This document shows positions 17,748 to 27,400 of a stretch of DNA of 64,000 nt, piece after piece. The notes under the pieces are model-generated. The model had not been told where the DNA came from, did not search any database, and saw only the letters and a list, made by a program, of their open reading frames with translations. The position numbers and the translations under genes are program-made. The stretch is from positions 62,001-126,000 of the forward strand of contig NZ_JAGIAW010000005.1 of the NCBI RefSeq assembly GCF_017744655.1, given 5' to 3'. Source of the DNA: Devosia sp. GTDB taxonomy: Bacteria; Pseudomonadota; Alphaproteobacteria; Rhizobiales; Devosiaceae. Position 1 is the first letter of the stretch; each line of letters opens with the position of its first letter.

Positions 17748-18113
17748 TTGGCGACCGAGAAGATAAATGGCCTCAATGTGATGCTGCTCGAAGAGATCGG
17801 GCCGCTGCTCGCCTCCGAGCAGGACGCGCTTGACGTCATCGGCGCCACTTACGGGCTCGAAGTCGACGCTGTCGCCATTCCGGTCGCGCGTTTCGATCCC
17901 GACTTTTTCGTCCTCAGCAACAAGCTGGCCGGGCACTTCATCCAGAAACTGCAGAACTATTCCATGCGCCTCGTGATCCTCGGCGACATTTCTACCGCCA
18001 TGGCCAGCAGCAAGGCCCTCACCGATTTCGTCGGCGAAACCAATCGCATCGGCCACCATTTTTTCGCTGGCGACCGCACCGCCATGGAGGCCGGCTTCGG
18101 CCGGGCCCGCTGA
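17748..18113 (+). CDS. DUF4180 domain protein
   Basis: A 121-residue cytoplasmic protein matching the DUF4180 pattern (EIGPLLASEQDALDVIGATYG near the N-terminus, FVLSNKLAGHFIQKLQNYSMRLVILGD in the middle, FVGETNRIGHHFF near the end). No catalytic residues are known for the family. The start is TTG 17748, eight bases after an AGGA; the next in-frame ATG would remove 11 residues. Its stop codon overlaps the rnhB start by one base (TGATG), so the two are translationally coupled. Confidence 0.85.
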   Translation: MATEKINGLNVMLLEEIGPLLASEQDALDVIGATYGLEVDAVAIPVARFDPDFFVLSNKLAGHFIQKLQNYSMRLVILGDISTAMASSKALTDFVGETNRIGHHFFAGDRTAMEAGFGRAR

Positions 18114-18808
18114 TGCCGCGCAATGTCACCGTCACAGTCGAATCCACCGCCGAACTCTTTGCGCCCGAGGCTGATTTCCCCGATTTCAGCCACGAACAGA
18201 TGGCCTATGACCGCGGCGCGCGCTGCGTCGTCGGCGTCGATGAAGCCGGCCGCGGCCCCCTCGCCGGCCCCGTCGTCGTCTCCGCCGTTCGCCTCGACCC
18301 CAACCGCATCCCCAGCGGCCTCAACGATTCCAAAAAGCTGACGGCCGAACGTCGCGAGGAGCTTTTCGGGGAAATCCTCGCCGTCGCCGATGTCGCCATT
18401 GTCAGCGCTCCTCCTTCGGACATTCTCAATCTCAATATCCGCGGCGCCACCCTCGCCGCCATGGCCCGTGCCGTCCGCGCCCTGCCCTGCACCGCCGATT
18501 GCGTGCTGGTCGATGGTCGCGACATTCCCCCTGGCCTACCCTGTCCCGGCATTGCGCTGATCGGTGGCGACGGCCGCAGCGTTTCCATCGCCGCCGCCTC
18601 CATCGTCGCAAAGGTCATGCGCGACCGCATGTGCGCCATCATGGATTGCGACGCGCCCGATTTCGGCTTTGCCGGCCACAAGGGCTATGGCACCGCGGCG
18701 CACCTGAAGGCATTGAACCTCCACGGCCCCAGCCGCCACCACCGCTCGGCCTTTGCCCCGGTCGCCGCGCTCCTCATGCAAAAAACGACCGTTACAATCG
18801 AGGGTTAA
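18113..18808 (+). CDS. rnhB: Ribonuclease HII
   Basis: Cleaves RNA in RNA-DNA hybrids and removes misincorporated ribonucleotides. The 231-residue product has the family start GVDEAGRGPLAGPVV with Asp43 and Glu44 as metal ligands, LNDSKKLTAERREEL, VLVDGRDIP and SIVAKVMRDRMC. An N-terminal extension of about 38 residues precedes the core. It starts within the DUF4180 stop and its own TAA lies inside a candidate CtrA box that belongs to ccrM. rnhB beside ccrM is a recurrent order in related bacteria. Confidence 0.96.
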   Translation: MPRNVTVTVESTAELFAPEADFPDFSHEQMAYDRGARCVVGVDEAGRGPLAGPVVVSAVRLDPNRIPSGLNDSKKLTAERREELFGEILAVADVAIVSAPPSDILNLNIRGATLAAMARAVRALPCTADCVLVDGRDIPPGLPCPGIALIGGDGRSVSIAAASIVAKVMRDRMCAIMDCDAPDFGFAGHKGYGTAAHLKALNLHGPSRHHRSAFAPVAALLMQKTTVTIEG

Positions 18809-18819
18809 CCCCTCGCTAA
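18805..18819 (+). promoter_or_regulatory. Candidate CtrA binding site upstream of ccrM
   Basis: TTAA-N7-CTAA, one mismatch from the CtrA consensus TTAA-N7-TTAA, 71 bases upstream of the ccrM start. ccrM is a known CtrA target in Caulobacter and rhizobia. The site overlaps the rnhB stop codon. Confidence 0.45.
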
Positions 18820-18869
18820 CCCCTTACAAACGCTCCATTAACCCTGACGAAGTACAAAGGCATAGTTAG

Positions 18870-20024
<1,155 letters not shown>

Positions 20025-20059
20025 TCCTGACCTCCAATCATTACTCAGGCTCTATAACT

Positions 20060-20088
20060 GGCCGCCGGTTTGCCCCGGCGGCCTTTTT
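20060..20088 (+). terminator. Intrinsic terminator after ccrM
   Basis: GGCCGCCGG and CCGGCGGCC arms around a 6-base loop, followed directly by TTTTT. It lies 36 bases after the ccrM stop. Confidence 0.9.
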
Positions 20089-20162
20089 GTTTTCGAAAAA
20101 GTTATCCCCGCTCCATTGGCGTCGATCAAAATCGGCAAAGTAAACCATTAGGAGCGACTGTC

Positions 20163-20496
20163 TTGGTTTCTGCCAAAGATACCCGACTAGCAATATTGAA
20201 CGCTACTCAAACGCTTCGACCCAAACCAGCCGAGGGTTCCAGCCGGCACCTCCGCGGGTGGCCAGTGGGTTCAAGTTACCGGATCAATTGGCAAATGGAT
20301 TCAGAGCACCGAACCAAATGATCAACGAGTCCGGCTTGGGGGAGTGAGGCGATTGACTGAGGATGAGTGCGAAGAACTGTATAAGAAAGATACGTTCCAC
20401 TGTAACATGGTAGGTCTCGCATCCTGCCATCAGCAGGCGATGTTTCGCTACAGCGACTGCCTCTCTGGCAAGACAATCCGTCCACTAAGCTATTGA
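20163..20496 (+). pseudogene. Broken gene: RVPAG-GGQW motif plus a twin CX10C domain
   Basis: From 20200 to 20496 one frame is open for 98 codons but has no usable start. It reads FDPNQPRVPAGTSAGGQWV, a linker motif common in phage and secreted-toxin-like proteins of proteobacteria, and ends in a domain with cysteines spaced C-x10-C-x7-C-x10-C (EDECEELYKKDTFHCNMV onward, ending IRPLSY). A TTG at 20163, eight bases after TAGGAG, opens another frame (LVSAKDTRLAILNATQ). One frameshift near 20200-20215 would join the two. GC content is visibly lower than in neighbours. It could be a pseudogene, a sequencing error or, less likely, a programmed shift. Confidence 0.6.
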
Positions 20497-20502
20497 AGCC
20501 TG

Positions 20503-20844
20503 ATGATCATAGCAGAGCGCATACTGAGATTGGTATCAGGCGAGCATGCCGGAACGACGGTGCCGGTTCGCATTCATTTGCCCGAGAAGATGGCGGACCA
20601 TTGGGCCTGCTCCTATGAAATAGGGTGGCCTGAGGGAATGCGGATCAGTTCGGGCTTCGGTGTAGACAGCGTCCAGGCACTAAGCTTGGCCATGCAAAAA
20701 GTTGGAACCGAGCTCTACATGAACCAGCACCACCGCGACCAATCGCTGGCATTTGAGGAGCCTGGGCAAGGTTACGGCTTTCCTGTTCCCAAGCCGCTGC
20801 GGGACATCCTCATCGGCGATGACGCGACGGCCGATGGCATCTGA
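20503..20844 (+). CDS. DUF6968-like protein, possible partner of the upstream broken gene
   Basis: A 113-residue acidic cytoplasmic protein with the pattern I associate with DUF6968: AERILRL at the start, CSYEIGWPEG, GVDSVQALSLAMQKVGTELY, and GYGFPVPKPLRDILIGDD at the end. It begins six bases after the stop of the cysteine-rich remnant, so both were probably one transcript. The tight coupling resembles effector-immunity pairs, but no function is established for the family. A terminator follows at 20861. Confidence 0.75.
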   Translation: MIIAERILRLVSGEHAGTTVPVRIHLPEKMADHWACSYEIGWPEGMRISSGFGVDSVQALSLAMQKVGTELYMNQHHRDQSLAFEEPGQGYGFPVPKPLRDILIGDDATADGI

Positions 20845-20860
20845 GAACTGACTGCATGGA

Positions 20861-20888
20861 GGCCGCCACATAGCCGGCGGCCTTGCTT
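20861..20888 (+). terminator. Intrinsic terminator of the DUF6968-like gene
   Basis: GGCCGCC and GGCGGCC arms with an 8-base loop, followed by TTGCTTT. It also separates this gene from the convergent vapC, whose stop begins at 20893. Confidence 0.7.
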
Positions 20889-20892
20889 TGAA

Positions 20893-21291
20893 CTAAGGCG
20901 AAATCAACTCAACCGTCGGGAAATAGGTCCGATACCGCCCCTCATCGCGCGTCAGCAGCCTTACGCCTTCCACGGCGGCATGGGCGCCGATGAAAAAATC
21001 TGACAAGACGCCAGTCTTGGTGCCGCCCGCATCTTTGTACTGTCGGAATGCCTTGGCTGCGAGAAACAACGCCGCCTTCGGCATCGGTGCGTGCACAAGG
21101 CCAATGCCGCTCACGAAGTCGTCGAGGTCCTCGATCCGCTCATAGCGAGTGCTCAGTTCAGCATAAACTACGTCATTGATGAGCAGCGATCCTGCAAGAC
21201 TGGCCTGCTTGAGTTGTCCAATCGACCACTCGGCCCAGACCGGGTCGTCTGTTACGAGGTCCAGCAGCACACTGGTATCGACAAGGATCAA
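20893..21291 (-). CDS. vapC: VapC-type PIN domain toxin
   Basis: A 132-residue PIN-domain endoribonuclease. The four acidic residues that bind metal can be placed at Asp5 (MILVDTSVLLD), Glu45 (VVYAELS), Asp98 (GVLSDFFIGAHA) and Asp116 (LLTRDEGRY). VapC toxins cut specific tRNAs or rRNA; the target here is unknown. Its ATG overlaps the antitoxin stop by four bases, the standard toxin-antitoxin arrangement. Confidence 0.93.
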   Translation of the reverse strand: MILVDTSVLLDLVTDDPVWAEWSIGQLKQASLAGSLLINDVVYAELSTRYERIEDLDDFVSGIGLVHAPMPKAALFLAAKAFRQYKDAGGTKTGVLSDFFIGAHAAVEGVRLLTRDEGRYRTYFPTVELISP

Positions 21292-21518
21292 TTTTCGCTG
21301 CGCAGCAGCGCCATGATGGCATTTGTATCCAGGCCCTCACCTGCGTGCCCCCTGAAGCGATCAAATCGGCTGGTCGTATCGCTCTCCGCCGGCACCAGTA
21401 CGATTTCGCCCCGGTCATTGCGTTGAAAATCGACTGCGCTGCCCGGCGTGATGCCTAGCAAATCTCGTACGGGTTTTGGAATTGTCACCTGACCCTTGAT
21501 GGTCACCGTTACAGTCAT
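21288..21518 (-). CDS. vapB: AbrB/MazE-type antitoxin
   Basis: A 76-residue swapped-hairpin DNA-binding protein: VTVTIKGQVTIPKPVRDLLGI and GSAVDFQRNDRGEIVLVP form the AbrB fold, and the C-terminal FRGHAGEGLDTNAIMALLR is the likely toxin-neutralising segment. ATG 21518, five bases after GGAGGT, is preferred to a GTG at 21524 that overlaps this ribosome site. It should repress its own operon through the inverted repeat at 21530-21557. Confidence 0.92.
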   Translation of the reverse strand: MTVTVTIKGQVTIPKPVRDLLGITPGSAVDFQRNDRGEIVLVPAESDTTSRFDRFRGHAGEGLDTNAIMALLRSEN

Positions 21519-21529
21519 GGACACCTCCG

Positions 21530-21557
21530 GTATTACCTGACATGGAAATGGTAATAC
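21530..21557 (-). promoter_or_regulatory. Operator of the VapBC operon
   Basis: Perfect 8-base inverted repeat GTATTACC (21530-21537) and GGTAATAC (21550-21557) with a 12-base spacer, beginning 11 bases upstream of the antitoxin start. Its position and symmetry fit autoregulation by the AbrB-type antitoxin. Confidence 0.7.
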
Positions 21558-21579
21558 TTGCTTATGTCCACCGCAAGCC

Positions 21580-22632
21580 CTACTCCAACCCCGCCTGCGC
21601 CAGCACTTTTCTGAACAGCGTCGGCAGTGCCTCGCCTTTCAGCGCCGATGGAGGGCTCCACCAGCCATGTTCAAGACCGTCAGCCGACACCATCGAGGAC
21701 CACACTTCCAGCTCCAGCCGAAAGTGGGTGAAAACGTGCACCACCTGTCCGCGATGGCGCCAGTTCCCCGCGACTGGATAAGCAACTTCGGCTAGGTCTG
21801 AAATCCAATCCGAAGTCGGCACCTCGGTCATGCCGCCGAGCAGCCCCTTGCCCGGTCGCGATTGCAGATAAACGTCGCCACCGGCATCGGTCATGACGAA
21901 GGCATGGCCGCGTCGCACCGGGCGTTCCGCCTTCACCGGCTTGATGGGATAAAGCGTCGGCTCACCTTCGCGCGTGGCGCGGCAATCGGGTTGTAGCGGA
22001 CAGATGAGGCAGGAAGCCGCTCGCGGCGCGCAGATCGTTGCACCCAGATCCATCATGGCCTGCGCAAAATCGCCCGATCGCTCCGGCACGCTTTGCTGCA
22101 GCGCCGCGCGCAGGTCGTCCTTGGCCTCGCGCACCGGCACATCGAGCGCATAATAGCGCGCCAGCACCCGGTCGAGATTGCCATCAAGCACGGCAATCCG
22201 CTCATCAAAGCAGATCGCCGCAATGGCTGCGCTCGTATAGGCGCCGATGCCCGGCAGGGTTTGCAGCCCTTCCGAGGTTTGCGGAAAGACGCCGCCACGT
22301 CGCTCGACAACCGCGACCGCGCAGGCATGGAGGTTTCGCGCCCGCGCATAATAGCCAAGCCCCGCCCATTCGCGCAGCACCGCGTCCAACGGGGCGGCGG
22401 CGAGGTCGAATACCGTCGGCCAGAGATGGGTAAAGCGCAGAAAATACTTCTGCACCGCCGCCACCGTTGTCTGCTGCAGCATCACCTCGCTGAGCCAGAC
22501 CCGATAGGGATCGGCATGCACACCCTTCGCTCGATCCGCCGGCGAAACACGCCAGGGCAGAGTGCGGGCATGGCGATCATACCAGGCGAGCACGGCGTCG
22601 GCGTCGATTGGGTGTGGGGCGAGGAATGGCAT
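21580..22632 (-). CDS. mutY: A/G-specific adenine glycosylase MutY
   Basis: A 350-residue base-excision enzyme that removes adenine mispaired with 8-oxoguanine. Catalytic Glu49 lies in SEVMLQQT and Asp150 in AVLDGNLDRV; the helix-hairpin-helix is LPGIGAYTSAAI. The [4Fe-4S] ligands are Cys201, Cys208, Cys211 and Cys217 (C-x6-C-x2-C-x5-C). The C-terminal third (HAFVMTDAGGDVYLQSRPGKGLLGGM) is the NUDIX-like domain that reads 8-oxoG. ATG 22632 (MPFLAPHPID) is preferred over the 12-residue-longer start. All catalytic parts are intact. Confidence 0.96.
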   Translation of the reverse strand: MPFLAPHPIDADAVLAWYDRHARTLPWRVSPADRAKGVHADPYRVWLSEVMLQQTTVAAVQKYFLRFTHLWPTVFDLAAAPLDAVLREWAGLGYYARARNLHACAVAVVERRGGVFPQTSEGLQTLPGIGAYTSAAIAAICFDERIAVLDGNLDRVLARYYALDVPVREAKDDLRAALQQSVPERSGDFAQAMMDLGATICAPRAASCLICPLQPDCRATREGEPTLYPIKPVKAERPVRRGHAFVMTDAGGDVYLQSRPGKGLLGGMTEVPTSDWISDLAEVAYPVAGNWRHRGQVVHVFTHFRLELEVWSSMVSADGLEHGWWSPPSALKGEALPTLFRKVLAQAGLE

Positions 22633-22686
22633 GGCGGATGGATATAGTTTTTGGGATGGGGGCGACAAGTCCGACTATTGTGTGTG

Positions 22687-22807
22687 TCGTCACCCCCTCC
22701 CATCCTCCCCCATCCAGGCGGAGGTGCAAGCCGGTGGCTTTGAATAGATCGCGCATCACGCTCGATGCACACCTCCCCCTGGATGGGGGAGGATGGGAGG
22801 GGGTGGA
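22687..22807. repeat. Intergenic inverted repeat, family A
   Basis: Second full copy of the family: CACCCCCTCCCATCCTCCCC on the left and GGGGGAGGATGGGAGGGGGTG on the right, with inner GGAGGTG/CACCTCC arms. It fills most of the divergent gap between mutY and the DUF721 gene, so it is not confined to transcript ends. Confidence 0.85.
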
Positions 22808-22856
22808 GCCACACGCGCCGCTTGCTTGTCACTCGCCCCAGCGCTACTCCCAGCCC

Positions 22857-23375
22857 ATGGCCGAAAAGGAACCGCCCGACCCCAAACGCCGCAACAAAAC
22901 ACTCAGCGTTGCTGACGTGCTTTCGGGCGCGCTCGATCCGGTGCTGAAAAAGCGCGGCTTTGCGACCAAGGACATCATCACCCATTGGCGGGTCATCGCC
23001 CCGGCGCCCTATGACCAGACGACCATGCCGGACAAGCTTGTCTGGCCGCGCAGCGCAGCGCAGAGCCACGAAGGCGCGGTGCTCTACCTCCGCTGCGGTC
23101 CCGGCCAGGCACTCTTCGTTCAGCATGCCGCCCCCGAAATCGCCACCGCGGTCAATCGCTACTTCGGCTATCTCCTCGTCGATGAGGTCCGGCTCTCGGC
23201 CGAGCTATTCACCCCCGGTTCAGGCGCCAAGGCGCAAAAGAACAGGCAACCGAGCCAGAGCGAAATCGCAAAGGTCGGCGCCACGGTCGAAAAGATCGAG
23301 GATACTGATCTGCGGGAAGCGTTGCGGGCATTGGGCCTGGCGCTCTCCGGCAGGTCGGAGAAAAAGGGCAGATAA
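22857..23375 (+). CDS. DUF721 protein (DciA-like)
   Basis: A 172-residue protein with the DUF721 core in its N-terminal part (LSVADVLSGALDPVLKKRGFATKDIITHWRVIAP and ALFVQHAAPEIATAVNRYFGYLLVDEVRL). DciA, the characterised member, helps load the replicative helicase DnaB; equivalence here is inference. The C-terminal half is polar and likely flexible up to a predicted helix near the end. The start at 22857 follows directly after the repeat and lacks a strong ribosome site. Order mutY-DUF721-dsbA-smc is recurrent in Hyphomicrobiales. Confidence 0.82.
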   Translation: MAEKEPPDPKRRNKTLSVADVLSGALDPVLKKRGFATKDIITHWRVIAPAPYDQTTMPDKLVWPRSAAQSHEGAVLYLRCGPGQALFVQHAAPEIATAVNRYFGYLLVDEVRLSAELFTPGSGAKAQKNRQPSQSEIAKVGATVEKIEDTDLREALRALGLALSGRSEKKGR

Positions 23376-23521
23376 TCGTGTCCCCACCGAAGCATTCACG
23401 GTTTCGGGATCAGGACGTGCAAAGCGGATAGTCCGTTCACCCCCAAGTGATAATCGTGCCCACTTGCCGACACCAAGCCCATGTGTAGTGTCGCGCAGAA
23501 CAATAATCAGGAGCCTGACAC

Positions 23522-24316
23522 GTGAAGTTCAACCGCCGTGAGACCCTCATCCTTGCCGCCGGTGCCACCGCGCTTAGCCTTTGCGGCCTCAGCGGGGCCC
23601 AGGCCGCCGAAGGCGATGTCGTCGATCAAGCCAAGCTCCTCGCCCCGGCCGGCAACATTCCGGACAAGATCCTGGGCAATGCCGACGCTCCGGTCACGGT
23701 CATTGAATATGCGTCCCCGACCTGTCCGCATTGTGCGACCTTCCACAACACGGTCTATGAGCCGTTCAAGGCCGAATATGTCGATACCGGCAAGGTCAAG
23801 TTCATCCTGCGCCCCTTCGTGCGCAACGTGCTCGACGCCGCCATCTTCATGCTCGCTGAAGCCGCTGGCGAGACCAACTACCACAACGTCATCTCGACCT
23901 ACTTCAAGACCCAGGGCGAATGGGGCGTTTCGGAAACCCCGCGCGACGCGATCTACACCATCGCGACCCAGCTTGGTTTTACCAAGGAAAGCTTTGATGC
24001 TGCCTTGACGAATCAGGACCTGTTCACTGGCATGGAAGCCATGCGCGAACAGGCGCTGAACGAATTCGGGCTCCAGGGCACGCCGACCTTCTATGTCAAT
24101 GGCAAGACGCTTTCCGGTGACAAGACGCTCGAGCAGCTCGCTGCCGAGATCGACCCGCTTGTGCCTGCCGATTTCGTCGCTCCCGCCGCTGACGCTGCTG
24201 CGGCCCCTGCGCCGGCAACCGATGCAATGGCACCGGCCGCCGACGCCATGGCACCTGCTGCTGACGCAATGGCTCCCGCTACTGACGCAATGGCCCCTGC
24301 CCCTGCACAGCAGTAA
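23522..24316 (+). CDS. Periplasmic DsbA-family thiol oxidoreductase with a repetitive C-terminal tail
   Basis: A 264-residue protein with a signal sequence that contains a twin-arginine-like RR (MKFNRRETLILAAGA ... AQAA). The thioredoxin fold follows, with active site Cys68-Pro-His-Cys71 and cis-proline in LQGTPTFYVNG. Start is GTG 23522 with AGGAG at eight bases. The last about 45 residues are low complexity: a seven-residue unit of the type ATDAMAP is repeated four times after an Ala/Pro stretch. The tail may span the cell wall or be variable in length. The gene precedes smc. Confidence 0.9.
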   Translation: MKFNRRETLILAAGATALSLCGLSGAQAAEGDVVDQAKLLAPAGNIPDKILGNADAPVTVIEYASPTCPHCATFHNTVYEPFKAEYVDTGKVKFILRPFVRNVLDAAIFMLAEAAGETNYHNVISTYFKTQGEWGVSETPRDAIYTIATQLGFTKESFDAALTNQDLFTGMEAMREQALNEFGLQGTPTFYVNGKTLSGDKTLEQLAAEIDPLVPADFVAPAADAAAAPAPATDAMAPAADAMAPAADAMAPATDAMAPAPAQQ

Positions 24317-24329
24317 TCAAGAACTCGGT

Positions 24330-24368
24330 ATGCACCTCCCCCTTGATGGGGGAGGTTGGGAGGGGGTG
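24330..24368. repeat. Half copy of family A repeat
   Basis: Only the right half of the family A element (CACCTCCCCCTTGATGGGGG then AGGTTGGGAGGGGGTG) between the DsbA-like gene and smc. It forms a single hairpin and may lower read-through between two genes that otherwise look like one transcript. Confidence 0.8.
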
Positions 24369-24411
24369 TTGCAAGCTCAACACCCCGTCTTCTTTTCGGG
24401 CGGGTGAACTG

Positions 24412-27400
24412 ATGAAGTTCTCCCGCCTGAAACTCCACGGCTTCAAAAGCTTCTGCGACGAGACGACGCTCGTGATGGAGCCAGGCCTCACGGGCATTGT
24501 CGGCCCCAATGGCTGCGGCAAGTCCAACCTTGTCGAAGCCATGCGCTGGGTCATGGGTGAAAACTCATACAAGGCCATGCGCGCCTCCGGCATGGACGAC
24601 GTCATTTTCTCCGGCTCCGGCAATCGGCCCGGCCGCAATTCGGCCGAGGTGACGCTGGTCCTCGACAATGTTGACCGCACCGCCCCCGCCGCCCTCAACA
24701 CCGCCGACATTCTCGAAGTTACCCGCCGCATCGAGCGCGAGGCCGGCTCGGTCTATCGCGTCAATGGCAAGGAAGTGCGCGCCCGCGACGTGCAGCTGCT
24801 TTTTGCCGATGCCTCCACCGGCGCCCATTCCCCCGCCATGGTCCGTCAGGGCCAGATCGGCGAACTGATCGCTGCAAAACCAACCGCCCGCCGCGCTCTC
24901 CTCGAAGAAGCCGCCGGCATTTCCGGCCTCCATTCCCGCCGCCATGAAGCGGAACTCCGCCTCCGCGCCGCCGAAAGCAATCTCGAGCGCGTCGACGACA
25001 TCATCGGCCAAATCAGCAGCCAGCTCGAAACGCTAAAACGCCAGGCCCGCCTCGCCATCCGCTATCGCGGCCTTTCGGGCGACATTCGCCGCGCTGAAGC
25101 GACGCTCTTTCACATCCGCTGGGTCGCCACCCGCGCCGCGGAAAAGGAAGGCGAAGCCGCCCAAGCCGTCCTCATCCGCAAGCTTGCCGACGCCACCCAT
25201 GCCGAGCGCATGGCGCAAAAGAACGTCGAACAAGCCGAAGCCGCTCTCGCCCCGTTGCGCGAGCGCGAAGCCGTCACCTCGGCCATTCTGCAGCGCTACA
25301 AGATCCTCTTCGAGCAATTGAGCGAAGAATCGCGCCGCCTGCAGCAGCGCCGCACCGAACTCGAAGAGCGCCTCCGCCAGATTTCGCAGGACGGCACCCG
25401 CGAACGCGAACTGGTCAGCGAAAGCGAAGCGAGCCTTGCCGCCTATGCCGAAGAGCAGGAGCGCATCGAGGCCGAGGAACAAGAGGCAATCGAAAGCCTC
25501 GAGGCCGCCCGCCGCGAAGCCGAGGAAGCGCGCGCCGCCGCAGCCTCCGCCGAAACCGAATCCCGTCTCCTCAGTGATCGCCTCGCCCAGATGCGCGTCC
25601 GCCGCGGCCAGGCCCAGCGCGCCGTCGCCGATGCCGACCTTCGCCTCGAACGCCTGACCCGCGAAATCGCAGGCGTCGAAGCCGACATGGCGAAAATCGC
25701 CGAAACCATTGCCGGCGACGAAACCCTGGCCCGCCATCAGGACGCTCTCGAAGCCGCCCACGAAGAAGCCGAGATCGCCGAAAGCGCGGCCCTTAGCGCC
25801 GAGGAAGAAGCCGCTTCCGCCCAGCAAAAACTCGACGAGATGCGCCCCCGCCTCGCCGAACTCGATGCGCTGGTGACGGGCCTAGAAGCCGAAGCCTCGA
25901 CGCTCGGCAAAATGCTCAATGTCGGCTCCAGCCTCTGGCCCGCCATCGTCGACGAATTGAAGGTGGAGCCCGGCTACGAAACCGCCCTCGGCGCTGCCCT
26001 CGGCGACGATCTCGATGCCTCCTCCGATGCCGGCGCGCCGCTCCACTGGTCCATCGCCATCGAGGGCTATGACGATCCGCCCCTGCCGCAAGGCGCCGAA
26101 CCACTGTCGCGCTATGTCACCGGCACGCCGCTCCTCAAACGCCGCCTCGACCAGATCGGCCTTGTCAGCGACGTGGTCGGCCCCGGCCTCATGCCCGCCC
26201 TATGGCCCGGCCAGCGCCTCGTCACAATCGAAGGCGCCATGTGGCGCTGGGATGGTTTTGTCGCCGCCGCCGATGCGCCGACAGCAGCCGCCCTCCGCCT
26301 CTCGCAGCGCAATCGCCTCGCCGAATTGGACGAGGAAGTCATGCGCGCCAAAGCCGAGCGCAATGCCTTCCGCCGCGACATCGACAACCAAACCGCCACC
26401 CTCGACCTTGCCCGTCAGGCCGAGCGCGCCCGCCGCGAAGACTGGCGCAAGGCCCAGCACGCCATCAGCCTGGCGCAAACCGAACTCGACCGCGCCCTCC
26501 GCGCCCAGGGCGAACTCGCCTCCCGCCGATCCGCCCTCGAAGAAGCCCACACACGTCTCCAGGCAAACCTCAGCGAAGCCGAAGCGGTCCGCGAAGAGGC
26601 CGCCATCATCCTCGAAGAATCAGGCGAAGAAGACGACCTCGTTTATCGCCTCGAAGAGGAGCACGAGCGCCTCGCGTCCCTCCGCGAACGCGCCGATCAG
26701 GCCCGTCTGAAACTGGGCACCTTCGAAAGCGCCGCCCGCATGCGCGCGTCCCGCCTCGATCAGCTCGCACGCGACAGCGCCGCCTGGCAGCGTCGTTTCG
26801 ACAGCGCCGCGGCCCAGCTCGCAACACTCGACCAGCGCACAGAGGCCGTCAAAGCCCAGCTCGACGAACTCGACGCCGCCCCCGAAGGTTTTGCCGATCG
26901 CCGCGCCCAGCTCGAAGACCAGATCGAAGACGCCAATCTCGACCACCAGGAAGCCAGCGACCGCTTCAACGCCGCCCAGACCGCCTGGCGCGATCACGAA
27001 AAAGCCTCACGCGCCGCTGCCGAAGCCCTCTCCGAAGTCCGCATCGACCTCACCCGCATCGAAGAGCGCCTGAAAGGCTCGATGGCCCAGCGCCAGCAGA
27101 TCGAGCGCCAGGTCGAAGAGAGCCTCGGCATTCCCGCCAGCCGCACCCTCGAAGTTTCAGGCATTCGCCCCGAAGAGGCCCTGCCCCCCGAAACCGCAAC
27201 CGAGCAAAAGCTGGAACGCCTCAAAGCCGAGCGCGAGCGTCTGGGCGGGGTCAATCTCTCGGCCGAAAAGGAAGCCGAAGAGGTTCAGGAAAAACTCGAT
27301 ACCATGGTCGCCGATCGCGACGACCTCATCGAAGCCATCGCCAAATTGCGCGGCGGCATTGCCGCGCTCAACCGCGAAGGCCGCGCCCGCCTCTCGGAAG

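Noticed and set aside
20276..20485. 69-codon minus-strand frame in the islet
   Set aside because: The plus-strand frame here has a recognisable linker motif and a regular cysteine pattern; the minus frame has neither.
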